From: Bacteroidota bacterium
GTDB taxonomy: Bacteria; Bacteroidota; Bacteroidia; 2-12-FULL-35-15
Reading direction: 5' to 3'
NCBI GenBank assembly: GCA_021413595.1
Contig: JAIOQD010000087.1
Span: 1 to 15,914, forward strand
Length of the DNA: 15,914 nucleotides
The position numbers and the translations under genes are program-made. Each line of letters opens with the position of its first letter. The stretch's first letter is position 1. A model generated the notes under the pieces. That model was not told where the DNA came from. It was given only the letters and a program-made list of their open reading frames with translations, and did no database searches. Below, piece after piece: positions 6,910-15,914 of the stretch.

Positions 6910-9900
6910 TTATTGTTTGAGCAATTTTGTTATTTCTATATCGCCCAATTCATTTATGGCCCTTACATAATAAACTCCTTGTGAGTAGGATGAAATATCA
7001 ACATCAAATGTATTGCTCGTTGGTGTTTTATTCTCCCAAATTACTTTTCCCATCATATCATAGACTTGTATTGCTTTGACAACAACAGCATTATCATTTT
7101 TTGTAACGGTAATTCTGAAATTACCATTGTTTGGATTTGGAACAATACCGATATTGTTTTTAGTTAAACTTTCTTTTTTTTCAATTGATGTATATTGTGA
7201 AATGGCGTTATTGTTGTTATTTGCATTTAGCTTGCGGAAGCTATTCCCAGGCGCATCGCAACCGTGAATAAATGCTTCAAAGCTACTGCCTGTTGTGGCG
7301 GTTGCAATAAAGCCAGGCGTTAGTGTTATTGCAGTTGATGAACGATAAGTGTTTTTTAAACCGCTATTAAAAGTTTGAGTAGAAGTAATTAACCCGTTAG
7401 CTTCTTCGAAGTTATTTTGACTTACGTTGCCGGAAAGCGTTAAAGTACCTGTTGGTGGACATACGAGTGGAGCTTCCCAAAGGCCTCTGCCCATAGTTGC
7501 AGCATATATTTTGTTATTCGGTATATTTATCTCCAAATCGTTGACAATGACATTTGGAAGGCCTGTATATTTTTGCCAACTATTTACGTAAGGATTTCTA
7601 TAATAAACGCCTGCATCTGTACCTATATACAGTTGGTCATTTGTGCCCTTGCCCTTTTCATAAATAATGGATAATACAGGTAAATCTGGTAAGCCTGTTG
7701 AAAAATCTGACCATGTTGTGCCTCCATCATTGCTATACATAACATGACTTGTTTCCGTGCCGTTAATAAAACCTGCACCCGAAATCCACAACCTGTTTGG
7801 GTTTAGAGGATCTATTGCTATTGAACTAATTGAACCGCAGAGCCTGTCGTTTGAAGGGGTAATGTCTGTCCAACAATTAGCAATGGGATAAGGGCCGCAG
7901 CCTCCGCTCGTAGTTCTGAATAAAAAAGCTTGTGTTGAGGGTGTTGGACAATGAGGTGTATTCGGACCAGCAGTACCTTCATGATTCATACCAACATATA
8001 TATAATTATTATTTGATGGGGCAATTTTGAATGTTTTTATACCATGACTACAAGAGGAAAAAAAATAAGAATCAAAATCTGAAATTCTTTGCCAACTTGT
8101 TGTACAGTTGGTATTGGTTAAATCTGTTTTTACAAATAAATCTGTATGCCCAAAATAATATTTATCACTTACCGGCTCATATTCAATTGGAGCATTCCAT
8201 TCGCTACCCCAAGCAGCGCATGGTTTCCCAACCCCCGTGCTTGATGACCAATTGTTGGAAGTGGATTTGATAGTGTTGTTATATGCATCTGAACTAACCA
8301 TGTCCATATTATTTTTTACACATTGTTCACCTCCGTCACTACTTCCTATATTTTGCCAGGAGGCATTCTCTTTTTTATGGCTTCCGTTATCCATTTCTCC
8401 AATAAGTATAATGTCATTTGTTTCATGCTTGGCATCACTCATTCTATAAATTGTGCCAACAGCTAAACCTGTGCCATTCAGATTAGTGAACATTGGTGAA
8501 GTCGCAAGAGGATTTGTAGATTTTGAAAGACCTCCATCACTTCCGATATATAAATTAGTTCCGTTAACAACAAATTTATGTTGATCCGGATGTAAATTAT
8601 TTTCAAAATAGCTGCCTTGGTGGATAGGGGGTGCGCCATAATTTGCTGACTTAAAAAAATAAGTAGAACCCCAACATACATCGTTATTTGATAATGCTTT
8701 AATTGGCATTCTTGTTATACTAATATCATTTGCACCATTATAAGATGCACCATTACTTGCAGGATTTGTATTAGTGTACAGATTCGTGTTCCAAGTATTA
8801 GAGGTAATGTTGTAATTAAAAATGTATATTTTTCGGTAGGTATATGCAGCGCCTGAGTTACTGTTGGATATTACGTAAGCATATAAATAATCACCGTAAG
8901 CCGAAATATTGATTAATTGAATATCCTCATTAGTTGTTTTTGTGCCGTTAAATGCATAACCGTAAGGAGACGGATTTCCCGTTACCGAAGTCCATAAAGA
9001 GCCTCCATTATATGATTGAATAATATCTATTCCGGAAGCAAATATATGGTTATAAGCAGTATCGTTAGGCTCGAACTCCAACCCTTTTATATAGGTATTA
9101 TCAGAGTTAGTGGGCTGAAATACATTTGCCCATGTTGGGCTGGTTGAAAGAGCATCCGTTGTTTTAAATATCCCATCCGTTGTGCCGACATACATAATAT
9201 TATGATCGCTGGGTTTAACTAAAAGTTTTGAAATTGCTTTTTTATTCTCATAACTGCTAAATAAGCCGGTATTGATAGGAGTCCAGGTATTAACACCTAT
9301 CTCTAATCTATAAATACCAATTGAAAAGGTAGCAAAGGCATCGCCATCACCAGTGGCAATAAAAACAAATTTTTTATTTGTATTAGGATCCTTACACACA
9401 ACAATATCAGACACACCGGTAAATGGCAACTGATCGTCAGTATAAAAATTTTGCCAGGTAGCCCCTCCATCCGTTGATTGAAAAACACCACCAAATGGCG
9501 AACCTGCATAAATTATTGTTGCATCATCGGGGTCAAAAGCAATTGCCTGAATGCGACCAATACCATTTGTATGCCAACCACTTGGCGATGTAAAAGGTCC
9601 GTTACAAGTCCATGGAGCAGTTGACCTGGTATTATTCGAAGGAGGAGTAAATTGTGCGGCATAGTTACGATACGCTCTGGCAGCAATATTAAAATTTCCA
9701 TGCGGAGATAAACGACCTTCCCAAAAATTTTCAAATGTTTTATATTGATAGTATAAACCACTTTCTACTGTATCGGGAGTTAGGTTTAAATTTAAAAAAT
9801 TTGCTTGAATAGCATAAAAATTACTGTCGGCACTTGATTTAATAAATTGCGCATCACTGTTTTTTTCTATGCCCAATAAAATAAGAATAGACAGTATAGT

Positions 9901-9930
9901 AAAGCATGTTTTTATGTTATTTATTTTCAT
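6910..9930 (-). CDS. Large secreted BNR/sortilin-like beta-propeller protein with 3-coathanger stack and T9SS sorting domain
   Basis: A 1006-residue intact surface protein. The N-terminus (1-28) is a signal peptide. From about 105 to 825 it is built of propeller blades with the BNR/Asp-box form SxDGGxTW: QSTDGGATWQNF at 151-162, YSNDGGTTWSDF late in the region, plus repeated blade openings such as RIQAIAFDPDD. The set closes with AATMGRGLWEAP, the usual last blade of Vps10/sortilin-like glycosidase-type propellers. Residues about 829-891 match the 3-coathanger stack motif (ITLTPGF, then GSSFEAFIHGC). A linker rich in Asn leads to the type A T9SS domain at 926-1006 (VPNPNNGNF, MMGKVIW, SQGVYYVRA). 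Propellers of this kind bind or cleave polysaccharides or serve as adhesins; no catalytic residues can be assigned. The ATG at 9930 lies 27 bp after the stop of the upstream gene, suggesting one transcript. Confidence 0.85.
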   Translation of the reverse strand: MKINNIKTCFTILSILILLGIEKNSDAQFIKSSADSNFYAIQANFLNLNLTPDTVESGLYYQYKTFENFWEGRLSPHGNFNIAARAYRNYAAQFTPPSNNTRSTAPWTCNGPFTSPSGWHTNGIGRIQAIAFDPDDATIIYAGSPFGGVFQSTDGGATWQNFYTDDQLPFTGVSDIVVCKDPNTNKKFVFIATGDGDAFATFSIGIYRLEIGVNTWTPINTGLFSSYENKKAISKLLVKPSDHNIMYVGTTDGIFKTTDALSTSPTWANVFQPTNSDNTYIKGLEFEPNDTAYNHIFASGIDIIQSYNGGSLWTSVTGNPSPYGYAFNGTKTTNEDIQLINISAYGDYLYAYVISNSNSGAAYTYRKIYIFNYNITSNTWNTNLYTNTNPASNGASYNGANDISITRMPIKALSNNDVCWGSTYFFKSANYGAPPIHQGSYFENNLHPDQHKFVVNGTNLYIGSDGGLSKSTNPLATSPMFTNLNGTGLAVGTIYRMSDAKHETNDIILIGEMDNGSHKKENASWQNIGSSDGGEQCVKNNMDMVSSDAYNNTIKSTSNNWSSSTGVGKPCAAWGSEWNAPIEYEPVSDKYYFGHTDLFVKTDLTNTNCTTSWQRISDFDSYFFSSCSHGIKTFKIAPSNNNYIYVGMNHEGTAGPNTPHCPTPSTQAFLFRTTSGGCGPYPIANCWTDITPSNDRLCGSISSIAIDPLNPNRLWISGAGFINGTETSHVMYSNDGGTTWSDFSTGLPDLPVLSIIYEKGKGTNDQLYIGTDAGVYYRNPYVNSWQKYTGLPNVIVNDLEINIPNNKIYAATMGRGLWEAPLVCPPTGTLTLSGNVSQNNFEEANGLITSTQTFNSGLKNTYRSSTAITLTPGFIATATTGSSFEAFIHGCDAPGNSFRKLNANNNNNAISQYTSIEKKESLTKNNIGIVPNPNNGNFRITVTKNDNAVVVKAIQVYDMMGKVIWENKTPTSNTFDVDISSYSQGVYYVRAINELGDIEITKLLKQ

Positions 9931-9957
9931 ATTAATGAAATATTTGAAAAATAATTT

Positions 9958-10794
9958 TTATTCTTTAATAATTTTTTTAGTTATAATTTGTTTATCCGAA
10001 ATCAACTTTACAAAATAAACCCCTTTGGGTAAATCAGAAATATTAATTTCGGATTTTTGATTTTCAATCAGAGATTGATATACCATCTCACCAAGTATGT
10101 TAACTATTTTCAGTTGAAGATATGTTTTGCCTGTTTCAGTAATAGTTATAGTAAATTTATTATTAACAGGATTAGGATAGATATTAAAATTATTATTTTC
10201 TTCTTCTATATCATTCACTCCTACTAAAGCTATAGTTCCGTATGTTATATCATCAATAATCCATCCCTCCTTATTTGTATTTATACCATCACTCACAAAA
10301 GTAAATTTAAACAAAACAGAATCCACCGTTTCTATTCCAAGATCAGGATTGCTATCGCCTAAATATATAAACGTTTCAAACCAACCGTTCCATGTACCCG
10401 TGAAAAAAGGCGTACCCGGTCCGTAATATGGAGGATGATAATCCCCAACAAAAAAATATACATTTACAGGGCACCAAGTAGCCCCATTATTAAGTGAGTA
10501 TTCAACATAACCAACATCTGAAAGGCTATCAGTGTCGATCTTACTCATAAATGAAACAAATGGCGTGGGTCCATACACATATGCAAACAATACTTTATGA
10601 GGCCCCCCTATTTGCCAACTATTATTGACTTGAAGCGTATCAATATACAAATTAGTAAAGGCGGTATCAAAAGTGATGCTATTGCTCCATTGTTGAGCAA
10701 TAATATTATTGGAGGATAAGAACAATATGATTATAAAAAAAACAGTAATATAATTTTTATAAACTAATTGGATTTTTTGTAACTTTTTTTTCAT
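9958..10794 (-). CDS. Small secreted jelly-roll-like protein with T9SS type A sorting domain
   Basis: A 278-residue protein of no recognised specific function. Residues 1-34 form a long signal peptide (basic MKKKLQKIQLVYKNY, then hydrophobic ITVFFIIILFL, ending NNIIAQ). Residues about 36-195 look like a beta-sandwich: YSLNNGATWCPV and FKFTFVSDG followed by EGWIIDDITY resemble the MAM-like domain seen beside M6 immune-inhibitor-A peptidases and other secreted Bacteroidota proteins, where it binds ligands or stabilises neighbours. Residues 203-278 are a T9SS type A sorting domain (FNIYPNPVNN, ILGEMVY, LPKGVYFVKL). There is no catalytic motif. It lies 27 bp ahead of the propeller gene and is likely co-transcribed with it, so it may be an accessory partner of that protein. 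No SD-like site precedes the ATG; the upstream is A/T-rich as usual for the phylum. Confidence 0.75.
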   Translation of the reverse strand: MKKKLQKIQLVYKNYITVFFIIILFLSSNNIIAQQWSNSITFDTAFTNLYIDTLQVNNSWQIGGPHKVLFAYVYGPTPFVSFMSKIDTDSLSDVGYVEYSLNNGATWCPVNVYFFVGDYHPPYYGPGTPFFTGTWNGWFETFIYLGDSNPDLGIETVDSVLFKFTFVSDGINTNKEGWIIDDITYGTIALVGVNDIEEENNNFNIYPNPVNNKFTITITETGKTYLQLKIVNILGEMVYQSLIENQKSEINISDLPKGVYFVKLISDKQIITKKIIKE

Positions 10795-10910
10795 TTGTTA
10801 CTGTTTTTGTGGTTTTTCAAATCCTTATTTTTCAATCGCACTAAGAAAGCCATAATCAAGAAATAAATATAGTCCTAACCTTCGAATTTTTCTTTTAAGC
10901 TTATTTTAGT

Positions 10911-12164
10911 TTAGGGCTTTTTTTCCAATGCTTCAATACGTTTGTTTTGTTGAATAATATATAAGGACAACTCCTCTATTTTTTCTAATAATTTAGCATC
11001 CATGGTTGCCATATCAATACCATTTTTTACTACTTCCTCAGCGGAAGGTATGTTAGGTAAATGTTTATTGGTTTTAACAAATGATTCTAAATCTTCAATA
11101 CTTTTTAATTTGTATTTCTCATCAAAAACATAATCTGACCAATAAGCTGTAGTAGCCACTGCCACCTTTACTTTTTCTGCTAATATTCCCTGCTGTACAA
11201 ATAGTAAATACCCATCGGGAGTACCCATAAAACCCGATAATGCTGGATTTCCAATTAAAGTTTTCCCGTTTTTCAATACTGTTACAGCATTAGATCTCGC
11301 AGATGTACTTGATCCATTACCGATAATAAACAAAGGATCCGTAGCAACCCAGCTGCCAGCTGAGCCAGAAATAAGATTCCATTTCCCTATTACAAAAGAT
11401 GCTTGAGAGGATGCAGTTGTACTGATTCCGAATGCCGCAGAAGATTGTCCGGAAGCTGTTGTTAAATTACCAATAGCGCAAGATGCCGTGCCAGAAGCAG
11501 TTGTGCCATATCCGGCAGCAAAAGATTCTTCTACGGAAGCGGTACAGCCAAGACCGAACGCGGAAGAGTGTTCCCCAGAAGCAGTCGTATTATTTCCAAA
11601 AGCAACGGAATAATTACCGATGCTTGCTGCATCCCACAGCGTAGAAGTGACTGCCCCTGCTCTAAAAGCAGCTTTAGAAGGTATCCACATCATTCTTGTT
11701 CCAGCACCGCTTGTGGGAGTAGCTCCTGTTGTTCCGTCAAATAAAACACTTCCATTATTGAGGTGTAATTTAGCTAAAGGGCTTGATGTTCCGATGCCTA
11801 CATTGCCAAGGTTTCTGTAAATATCATTCCCTGTTCCAGCTGTCCATTTGCTTGATCCGGATTGGGTAACTCCGCCTATCTTGTAAACACTTCCGGCAGC
11901 AAGATTCATATCTCCATTCACATCCAATTTATATGCAGGCGTAGTTGTGCCAATACCTACGTTGCCCATAATTGAACTATTTCCTGTTCCACTTACTGTT
12001 AAAGTACCTGTTTGAATAGTATTTCCAACACCATCAAGACGATATTGCTCTACTCCATTTGCGTAAGCTCCCATAAAAAAGTATCCACTATTTGCTGCTC
12101 TTGTTGTTTTTAAAGTTTGAACAATTCCATTAAAACTTGCGTGTGTGTTTTCAAAATTTGATAC
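10911..12164 (-). CDS. Fibre-like surface protein, C-terminal part (after in-frame TGA): YadA-type head repeats and coiled-coil tail
   Basis: This stretch continues the frame of 12665-12168 after the TGA at 12167-12165; the first possible ATG is at 12074, but the 30 codons before it (VSNFENTHASFNGIV and onward) still read like protein, so it is best viewed as one 584-codon gene. Numbering over the whole gene, NVGIGTTTP-like repeats are at 236-243 and 289-296. A run of about 14-residue YadA/Hep_Hag-like head repeats (SVAFGNNTTASGEH, SSAFGLGCTASVEE) is at about 349-427. The tail (494-584) reads AEKVKVAVATTAYWSDYVF, HLPNIPSAEEV, then a heptad-like helix to EALEKKP. This tail is common in Bacteroidota fibre proteins and probably drives trimerisation. 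No T9SS domain or membrane anchor is visible. No terminator separates it from the next gene 116 bp on. Confidence 0.75.
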   Translation of the reverse strand, partial: VSNFENTHASFNGIVQTLKTTRAANSGYFFMGAYANGVEQYRLDGVGNTIQTGTLTVSGTGNSSIMGNVGIGTTTPAYKLDVNGDMNLAAGSVYKIGGVTQSGSSKWTAGTGNDIYRNLGNVGIGTSSPLAKLHLNNGSVLFDGTTGATPTSGAGTRMMWIPSKAAFRAGAVTSTLWDAASIGNYSVAFGNNTTASGEHSSAFGLGCTASVEESFAAGYGTTASGTASCAIGNLTTASGQSSAAFGISTTASSQASFVIGKWNLISGSAGSWVATDPLFIIGNGSSTSARSNAVTVLKNGKTLIGNPALSGFMGTPDGYLLFVQQGILAEKVKVAVATTAYWSDYVFDEKYKLKSIEDLESFVKTNKHLPNIPSAEEVVKNGIDMATMDAKLLEKIEELSLYIIQQNKRIEALEKKP

Positions 12165-12665
12165 TCAAGCATTATTAGCAGTCAAAACATGCAGTGGATG
12201 TGTAGGTGTTGTAGTTCCGATGCCTACATAATTATTCGGAAAGGTAATAGACATTGCATCAGTATAGGTATCATCACTTGAACCAAACGATAATCTATCT
12301 GCCGTACCAAATGCTTGATTACCAATGCTATATATCCTTGAATATCTGCGAGGGTTTTGAGTATCAGAAAAGTGACCAAATATTATTTCAGTGCCAGCTC
12401 CAACATTGTTATTATATTGATTATTACTTAAATATATGCTTGCACCCATTGCATTAGCAACAGGTTTTGTAAGTGTCAATAATTTTGAGGGTGTGGTAGT
12501 TCCAATACCTACATTGCTTCCATTATCAAAAATAAGAGAATTGCCAAGTGTACTGCCGTTTGGTGTCCATTTTGGCACATAATTAAGCGTTTGAGCATTT
12601 ACTTCAAATGCAATAAAAAAGTAACTTGTTATGGTTAATAGTAAAATTTTAATTTTTGTTTTCAT
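12165..12665 (-). CDS. Fibre-like surface protein, N-terminal part, ended by in-frame TGA
   Basis: The first 166 codons of the fibre gene. Residues 1-24 are a signal peptide (MKTKIKILLLTITSYFFIAF then EVNA). The mature start QTLNYVPKWTPNGSTLGNS is the typical opening of Bacteroidota fibre proteins that carry VGIGTTTP units. Two such units are present, NVGIGTTTPSKLL at 51-63 and YVGIGTTTPTHPLHV at 147-161, separated by a beta-rich segment. The frame then meets TGA at 12167-12165, after LTANNA, and stays open beyond it for 417 more codons. As written the product would be a short exported fragment without head, tail or oligomerisation region, so it is probably non-functional unless the TGA is a sequence error or is read through. 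Confidence 0.75.
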   Translation of the reverse strand: MKTKIKILLLTITSYFFIAFEVNAQTLNYVPKWTPNGSTLGNSLIFDNGSNVGIGTTTPSKLLTLTKPVANAMGASIYLSNNQYNNNVGAGTEIIFGHFSDTQNPRRYSRIYSIGNQAFGTADRLSFGSSDDTYTDAMSITFPNNYVGIGTTTPTHPLHVLTANNA

Positions 12666-12731
12666 AAATGGTTTTATAGTTTATCGTTTGATTTGAGGAA
12701 TATTTTAATTCTAATATTTCAGTAATTTCGA

Positions 12732-12739
12732 CAAAGGTA
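12732..12739 (-). promoter_or_regulatory. Candidate -7 promoter element for the fibre gene
   Basis: On the minus strand TACCTTTG matches the Bacteroidota TAnnTTTG box and would start transcription near 12725, about 60 bases before the ATG at 12665. No TTG-type -33 element is seen at the expected distance, so support is partial. Confidence 0.35.
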
Positions 12740-12920
12740 ATTTTTTATCGATGGTTGGGTGTTTTTTTTCGATATTTTTTTGTTTTATGTTGAACTGATT
12801 TTGTTGGCGGACTTTAATGCCTGTTTATAGGGGGTATCGAACAAGTATTTTCTTTTAAATCAAAAGCTGATAAAAAAATGCAGCCCCTTTTTACTTCAGT
12901 ATCTTGCATTTCAGAACACA

Positions 12921-12957
12921 AAAAAAGGATATTGAAAATTTTTCAATATCCTTTTTT
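12921..12957. terminator. Intrinsic terminator of infB (symmetrical, may work in both directions)
   Basis: GGATATTGAAAA (12927-12938) is the exact reverse complement of 12940-12951, flanked by six A on the left and six T on the right, so either strand gives a hairpin followed by a U tract. On the minus strand it lies about 50 bases past the infB stop. It separates the infB operon from the surface-protein genes. Confidence 0.85.
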
Positions 12958-13006
12958 ACATAATAACAGCTTGGCTTATTCCCATAAAGCGAGATAGGAG
13001 AGATCA

Positions 13007-15914
13007 TTACAACTTCGCTTTGATCTCTACCATGTCATAACCTTCAATAATATCTCCGGGTTTCATGTCATTAAAGTTTTTAATGTTTAGTCCACATTCA
13101 AAACCTTTATTAACTTCTTTTACATCGTCTTTAAAACGTTTTAATGAACCAAGTTCACCCGTGTGAACAACAATGCCATCACGGATAATACGTATTTTGG
13201 TATTACGGTTTACTTTACCGTCAAGTACAAAACATCCTGCAATATTACCCACTTTGGTAATGTTAAATACTTCACGTATTTCAATGTTGCAAACGATTTT
13301 TTCTTCAAATTCCGGAGCCAACAAGCCTTCCATCGCAGCTTTAATTTCATTGATCGCCTGGTAAATAATGGAGTATAAACGAATATCAATTTGTTCTGTT
13401 TCCGCAAGTTTACGTGCACCACCTGATGGACGAACCTGAAACCCTACAATGATCGCATTGGATGCCGATGCTAACAATACATCAGATTCACTGATAGCAC
13501 CAACAGATTTATGAATGATTTTAACAGAAACTTTTTCGGTAGAAAGTTTTTGTAATGAATCGGCAAGTGCTTCTACCGAACCATCCACGTCACCTTTAAC
13601 GATCACGTTCAATTCCTGGAAATTTCCAATTGCCAATCGTCTTCCGATCTCATCAAGTGTAATGTGTTTATTGGTACGGATACCTTGCTCACGTTGCAAT
13701 TGCAAACGTTTTGCAGCAATTTCTCTCGCTTCGCGCTCATCACTTATTACGTGAAATTTGTCACCTGCTTGTGGTGCACCGCTTAATCCTAATAAGGCAA
13801 CCGGTATTCCCGGGCCTGCATCTTTTACTATTTGCCCGCGTTCATTGTGTAATGCTTTTACTTTACCGCTAAAACAACCTGCTAATACAATATCACCAAC
13901 ATGTAATGTACCAGCTTCAACGAGGATGGTACTTACATATCCTCGACCTTTATCCAACTCCGATTCAACCACTGTTCCGGTTGCATTTTTGTTTGGATTT
14001 GCTTTTAAGTTCAACATTTCCGCTTCAAGCAATACTTTTTCGAGCAATGAATCGATGTTTGTTCCTTTTTTTGCTGAAATTTCCTGACACTGAATTTTAC
14101 CGCCCCATTCTTCAACTAAAATGTTCAATTGAGATAATCCTTCACGGATCTTATCAGGGTTTGCGCCTGGTTTATCAATTTTATTAATAGCAATTACAAT
14201 TGGTACTCCGGCAGCCTGAGCGTGGTTAATAGCTTCAATGGATTGAGGCATTATACCGTCATCCGCAGCAACTACAATAATTGCAATGTCTGTAATTTGA
14301 GCACCACGGGCACGCATCGCTGTAAACGCTTCGTGACCGGGAGTATCCAGGAATGTAATGGTTTTGTTGTTATCAAGTTTTACGTTGTATGCACCAATGT
14401 GCTGTGTGATACCACCGGCTTCACCTGCAATAACGTTGGCTTTACGGATATAATCCAAAAGAGATGTTTTTCCGTGATCCACGTGACCCATAACGGTTAC
14501 AATTGGAGAACGTGCCACAAGATCTTCTTCTCTGTCTTCTTCTTCTTTAATAGCTTCCTGAACTTCAACACTTACAAACTCTAATTGATAACCAAATTCT
14601 TCAGCTACAATAGATAGTGTATCAGCATCTAACCGCTGGTTGATCGATACGAACAAGCCTAGGCTCATACAGGTGGAAATAATTTCGTTTACCGGAACTT
14701 CCATCATCTGAGCTAACTGATTTGCCGATACGAATTCCGTAACTTTAATTACTTTCTTTTCCGCTTCTACCTGATCGGCAGCATCCTGTGTACGTTCACT
14801 TATCAGGTCACGCTTTGATTTACGGTGTTTTGATGCTTTGGATTTTCCTGCTCCACTAAGGCGTGCAAGAGTTTCCTTAATCTGTGCCTGAATTTGTTCA
14901 GGAGTTAATTCAACTTTTAACGGTCTTGCATATTTGGTTCTTGGAGCTTTAGGGTCAAATTTTGGTCTTCCTACGCCAGATCCTGTTCCAGGGGTTGAAG
15001 GAGTTCCTGTTCCCGGAGTTCTTGGTGTAGAAGGTGTTTGAGTTCCCGGAGTACCTTGAGTTCCTGGTGCCCAAGCATCACCTATGGTAGCACCACCAAA
15101 GTTTTTGCGGATGCGTTTTCTTTTTTTCTTATTGTTAGCATTGTTAGCTGCTGACGAAGAGGCAACCGGTTTTTTTCGATCCTCTTTTACCGGCAATTCA
15201 ATTCTACCTAAAATTTTTGGACCTTCAAGCTTTTCTACTTTAGTTTCATAAAAATCTACTTTATTCTGATCAGGAATTTTTGTTTCATCAACAACTTCAG
15301 TAACAATAGCAACAGGAGTTTCAATTGTTTTTTCTTCAATAACAGGTTCCTCTTTTTTATCTTCCGCCTTCGCTTTATCTTTCGTTTTCTCCTTGTTTGT
15401 TTTTGCCTTTTTTTCCTCTTCTTTGGTAACGATGTCTTTTTCTTTTTTCTCTTTTTCTTTTTCCGCTTTTGATTTTTTATCAGGTTTTGTTTTGCTGTTT
15501 AAGGCATCCAGATCAATTTTAGAAACAATAGTAAACTTAATGTCCGATTTAACTATATCTTTTTCTAATTCCGTATCAACTTGTTCAGGTACCGGAATTA
15601 CTTCCTCTACCGGCTTTTTAACTTCCTCCACCACTTTTACTACTATCTTTTCGGGAGGTGCAACGGGTTGTACATTTTTAATAACAATCTCTTCTTCCTC
15701 TTCAACTTTTTTTATTTCCGGCTTTTTAGCTTCTATATCTAAGGAAATATTCTCTTTCTTAATACGTGTATTCGTAGTGGAAGTCACTTGCTGCGCTTCT
15801 TCTTTAGCGGCTTTTTCTGATTGATATTCCTTAGACAACAGGGTGTAAAGCGCATCGGGCAATTTAGCCATAGGATTATTTTCTATGATATGGCCCTTAC
15901 TTTTAAGAAACTCT
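13007..15914 (-). CDS. infB: Translation initiation factor IF-2, 5' end beyond the window
   Basis: IF-2 is the GTPase that places fMet-tRNA on the 30S ribosome and promotes subunit joining. Numbering from the ATG at 15871: a long Lys/Glu-rich linker (35-250), a Thr-Pro-Gly linker (267-300), IF2_N (about 376-432), then the G domain with GHVDHGKT (462-469, G1), [10 protein letters not shown] (486-495, G2), DTPGHEAF (509-516, G3), NKID (563-566, G4) and SAK (599-601, G5), and domains II-IV to the end at 954. The frame stays open upstream of that ATG to the window edge, encoding [14 protein letters not shown], which matches the N-terminal IF2_N-like helix-turn motif of Bacteroidota IF-2. The ATG at 15871 is therefore internal and the true start is outside. 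The frame is intact, the stop is TAA, and a strong terminator follows. Confidence 0.97.
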   Translation of the reverse strand, partial: EFLKSKGHIIENNPMAKLPDALYTLLSKEYQSEKAAKEEAQQVTSTTNTRIKKENISLDIEAKKPEIKKVEEEEEIVIKNVQPVAPPEKIVVKVVEEVKKPVEEVIPVPEQVDTELEKDIVKSDIKFTIVSKIDLDALNSKTKPDKKSKAEKEKEKKEKDIVTKEEEKKAKTNKEKTKDKAKAEDKKEEPVIEEKTIETPVAIVTEVVDETKIPDQNKVDFYETKVEKLEGPKILGRIELPVKEDRKKPVASSSAANNANNKKKRKRIRKNFGGATIGDAWAPGTQGTPGTQTPSTPRTPGTGTPSTPGTGSGVGRPKFDPKAPRTKYARPLKVELTPEQIQAQIKETLARLSGAGKSKASKHRKSKRDLISERTQDAADQVEAEKKVIKVTEFVSANQLAQMMEVPVNEIISTCMSLGLFVSINQRLDADTLSIVAEEFGYQLEFVSVEVQEAIKEEEDREEDLVARSPIVTVMGHVDHGKTSLLDYIRKANVIAGEAGGITQHIGAYNVKLDNNKTITFLDTPGHEAFTAMRARGAQITDIAIIVVAADDGIMPQSIEAINHAQAAGVPIVIAINKIDKPGANPDKIREGLSQLNILVEEWGGKIQCQEISAKKGTNIDSLLEKVLLEAEMLNLKANPNKNATGTVVESELDKGRGYVSTILVEAGTLHVGDIVLAGCFSGKVKALHNERGQIVKDAGPGIPVALLGLSGAPQAGDKFHVISDEREAREIAAKRLQLQREQGIRTNKHITLDEIGRRLAIGNFQELNVIVKGDVDGSVEALADSLQKLSTEKVSVKIIHKSVGAISESDVLLASASNAIIVGFQVRPSGGARKLAETEQIDIRLYSIIYQAINEIKAAMEGLLAPEFEEKIVCNIEIREVFNITKVGNIAGCFVLDGKVNRNTKIRIIRDGIVVHTGELGSLKRFKDDVKEVNKGFECGLNIKNFNDMKPGDIIEGYDMVEIKAKL

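Larger units (their letters stand above)
12666..13006. other. Intergenic region between infB and the fibre gene
   Basis: This 341-bp gap holds the infB terminator (12921-12957) and a candidate -7 box for the fibre gene (12732-12739). The remaining sequence, including T-rich runs at 12761-12783, shows no credible gene; the longest + strand frame I checked by eye, from the ATG near 12818, has only 13 codons. Confidence 0.7.

Noticed and set aside
10795..10910. Promoter or terminator between the fibre and the 278-residue gene
   Set aside because: No TAnnTTTG box with correct spacing (nearest is TAAGGATTTG, two bases too wide) and no stable hairpin were found.
11780..12530. Recurrent DNA segments such as CCTACATTGCC as a CRISPR or mobile repeat
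   Set aside because: They are the codons of repeated VGIGTTTP protein units, at irregular spacing and diverged, so they reflect protein repeats.
13515..14584. Several plus-strand frames opposite infB
   Set aside because: They are antisense to the conserved GTPase coding sequence, which fully explains the open frames; their composition is not protein-like.
15869..15871. ATG at 15871 as the infB start
   Set aside because: The frame continues upstream with [14 protein letters not shown], which belongs to the conserved N-terminal motif of Bacteroidota IF-2.

Overview
The window is AT-rich bacterial DNA from the phylum Bacteroidota. The signs are several proteins ending in type A type IX secretion (T9SS) sorting domains (a YPNP-like motif, then the GxVxx and KGxYxVKx strands), a TonB receptor with an N-terminal carboxypeptidase-regulatory-like domain, a Bacteroidota-style IF-2, TAnnTTTG promoter boxes and the absence of Shine-Dalgarno leaders. 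Order and genus cannot be given from the sequence alone.

Layout. The left edge holds the 3' half of a MeaB/ArgK-type G protein gene on the + strand (1-446). Everything else is on the - strand, and in transcription order runs: infB (translation initiation factor IF-2, entering from beyond the right edge and ending at 13007); an intrinsic terminator (12921-12957); a long fibre-like surface protein (12665 to 10911) interrupted by one in-frame TGA; a 278-residue T9SS cargo protein (10794 to 9958); a 1006-residue beta-propeller T9SS cargo protein 27 bp further on (9930 to 6910); a lamin-tail-domain T9SS protein (6520 to 5606) with its own recognisable promoter; a TonB-dependent receptor (5497 to about 2800) with a damaged C-terminus; and a secreted endonuclease I protein (2676 to 533) broken by an in-frame TGA and again by a frameshift before its sorting domain. 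A long perfect inverted repeat lies between the convergent meaB and endonuclease genes.

How the genes fit together. Two housekeeping genes bracket a run of six genes for exported or surface proteins. The three leftmost, a lamin-tail protein of the kind found in extracellular nucleases, a TonB receptor and a secreted nuclease, could form a locus for using extracellular DNA or nucleotides; this is inference from order and domain content. Two of these three carry coding lesions in this copy, and so does the fibre gene, while infB and the 3-kb propeller gene are clean. The lesions therefore look local, either real decay of dispensable surface genes or sequencing and assembly errors. No tRNA, rRNA, CRISPR array or insertion sequence was seen.
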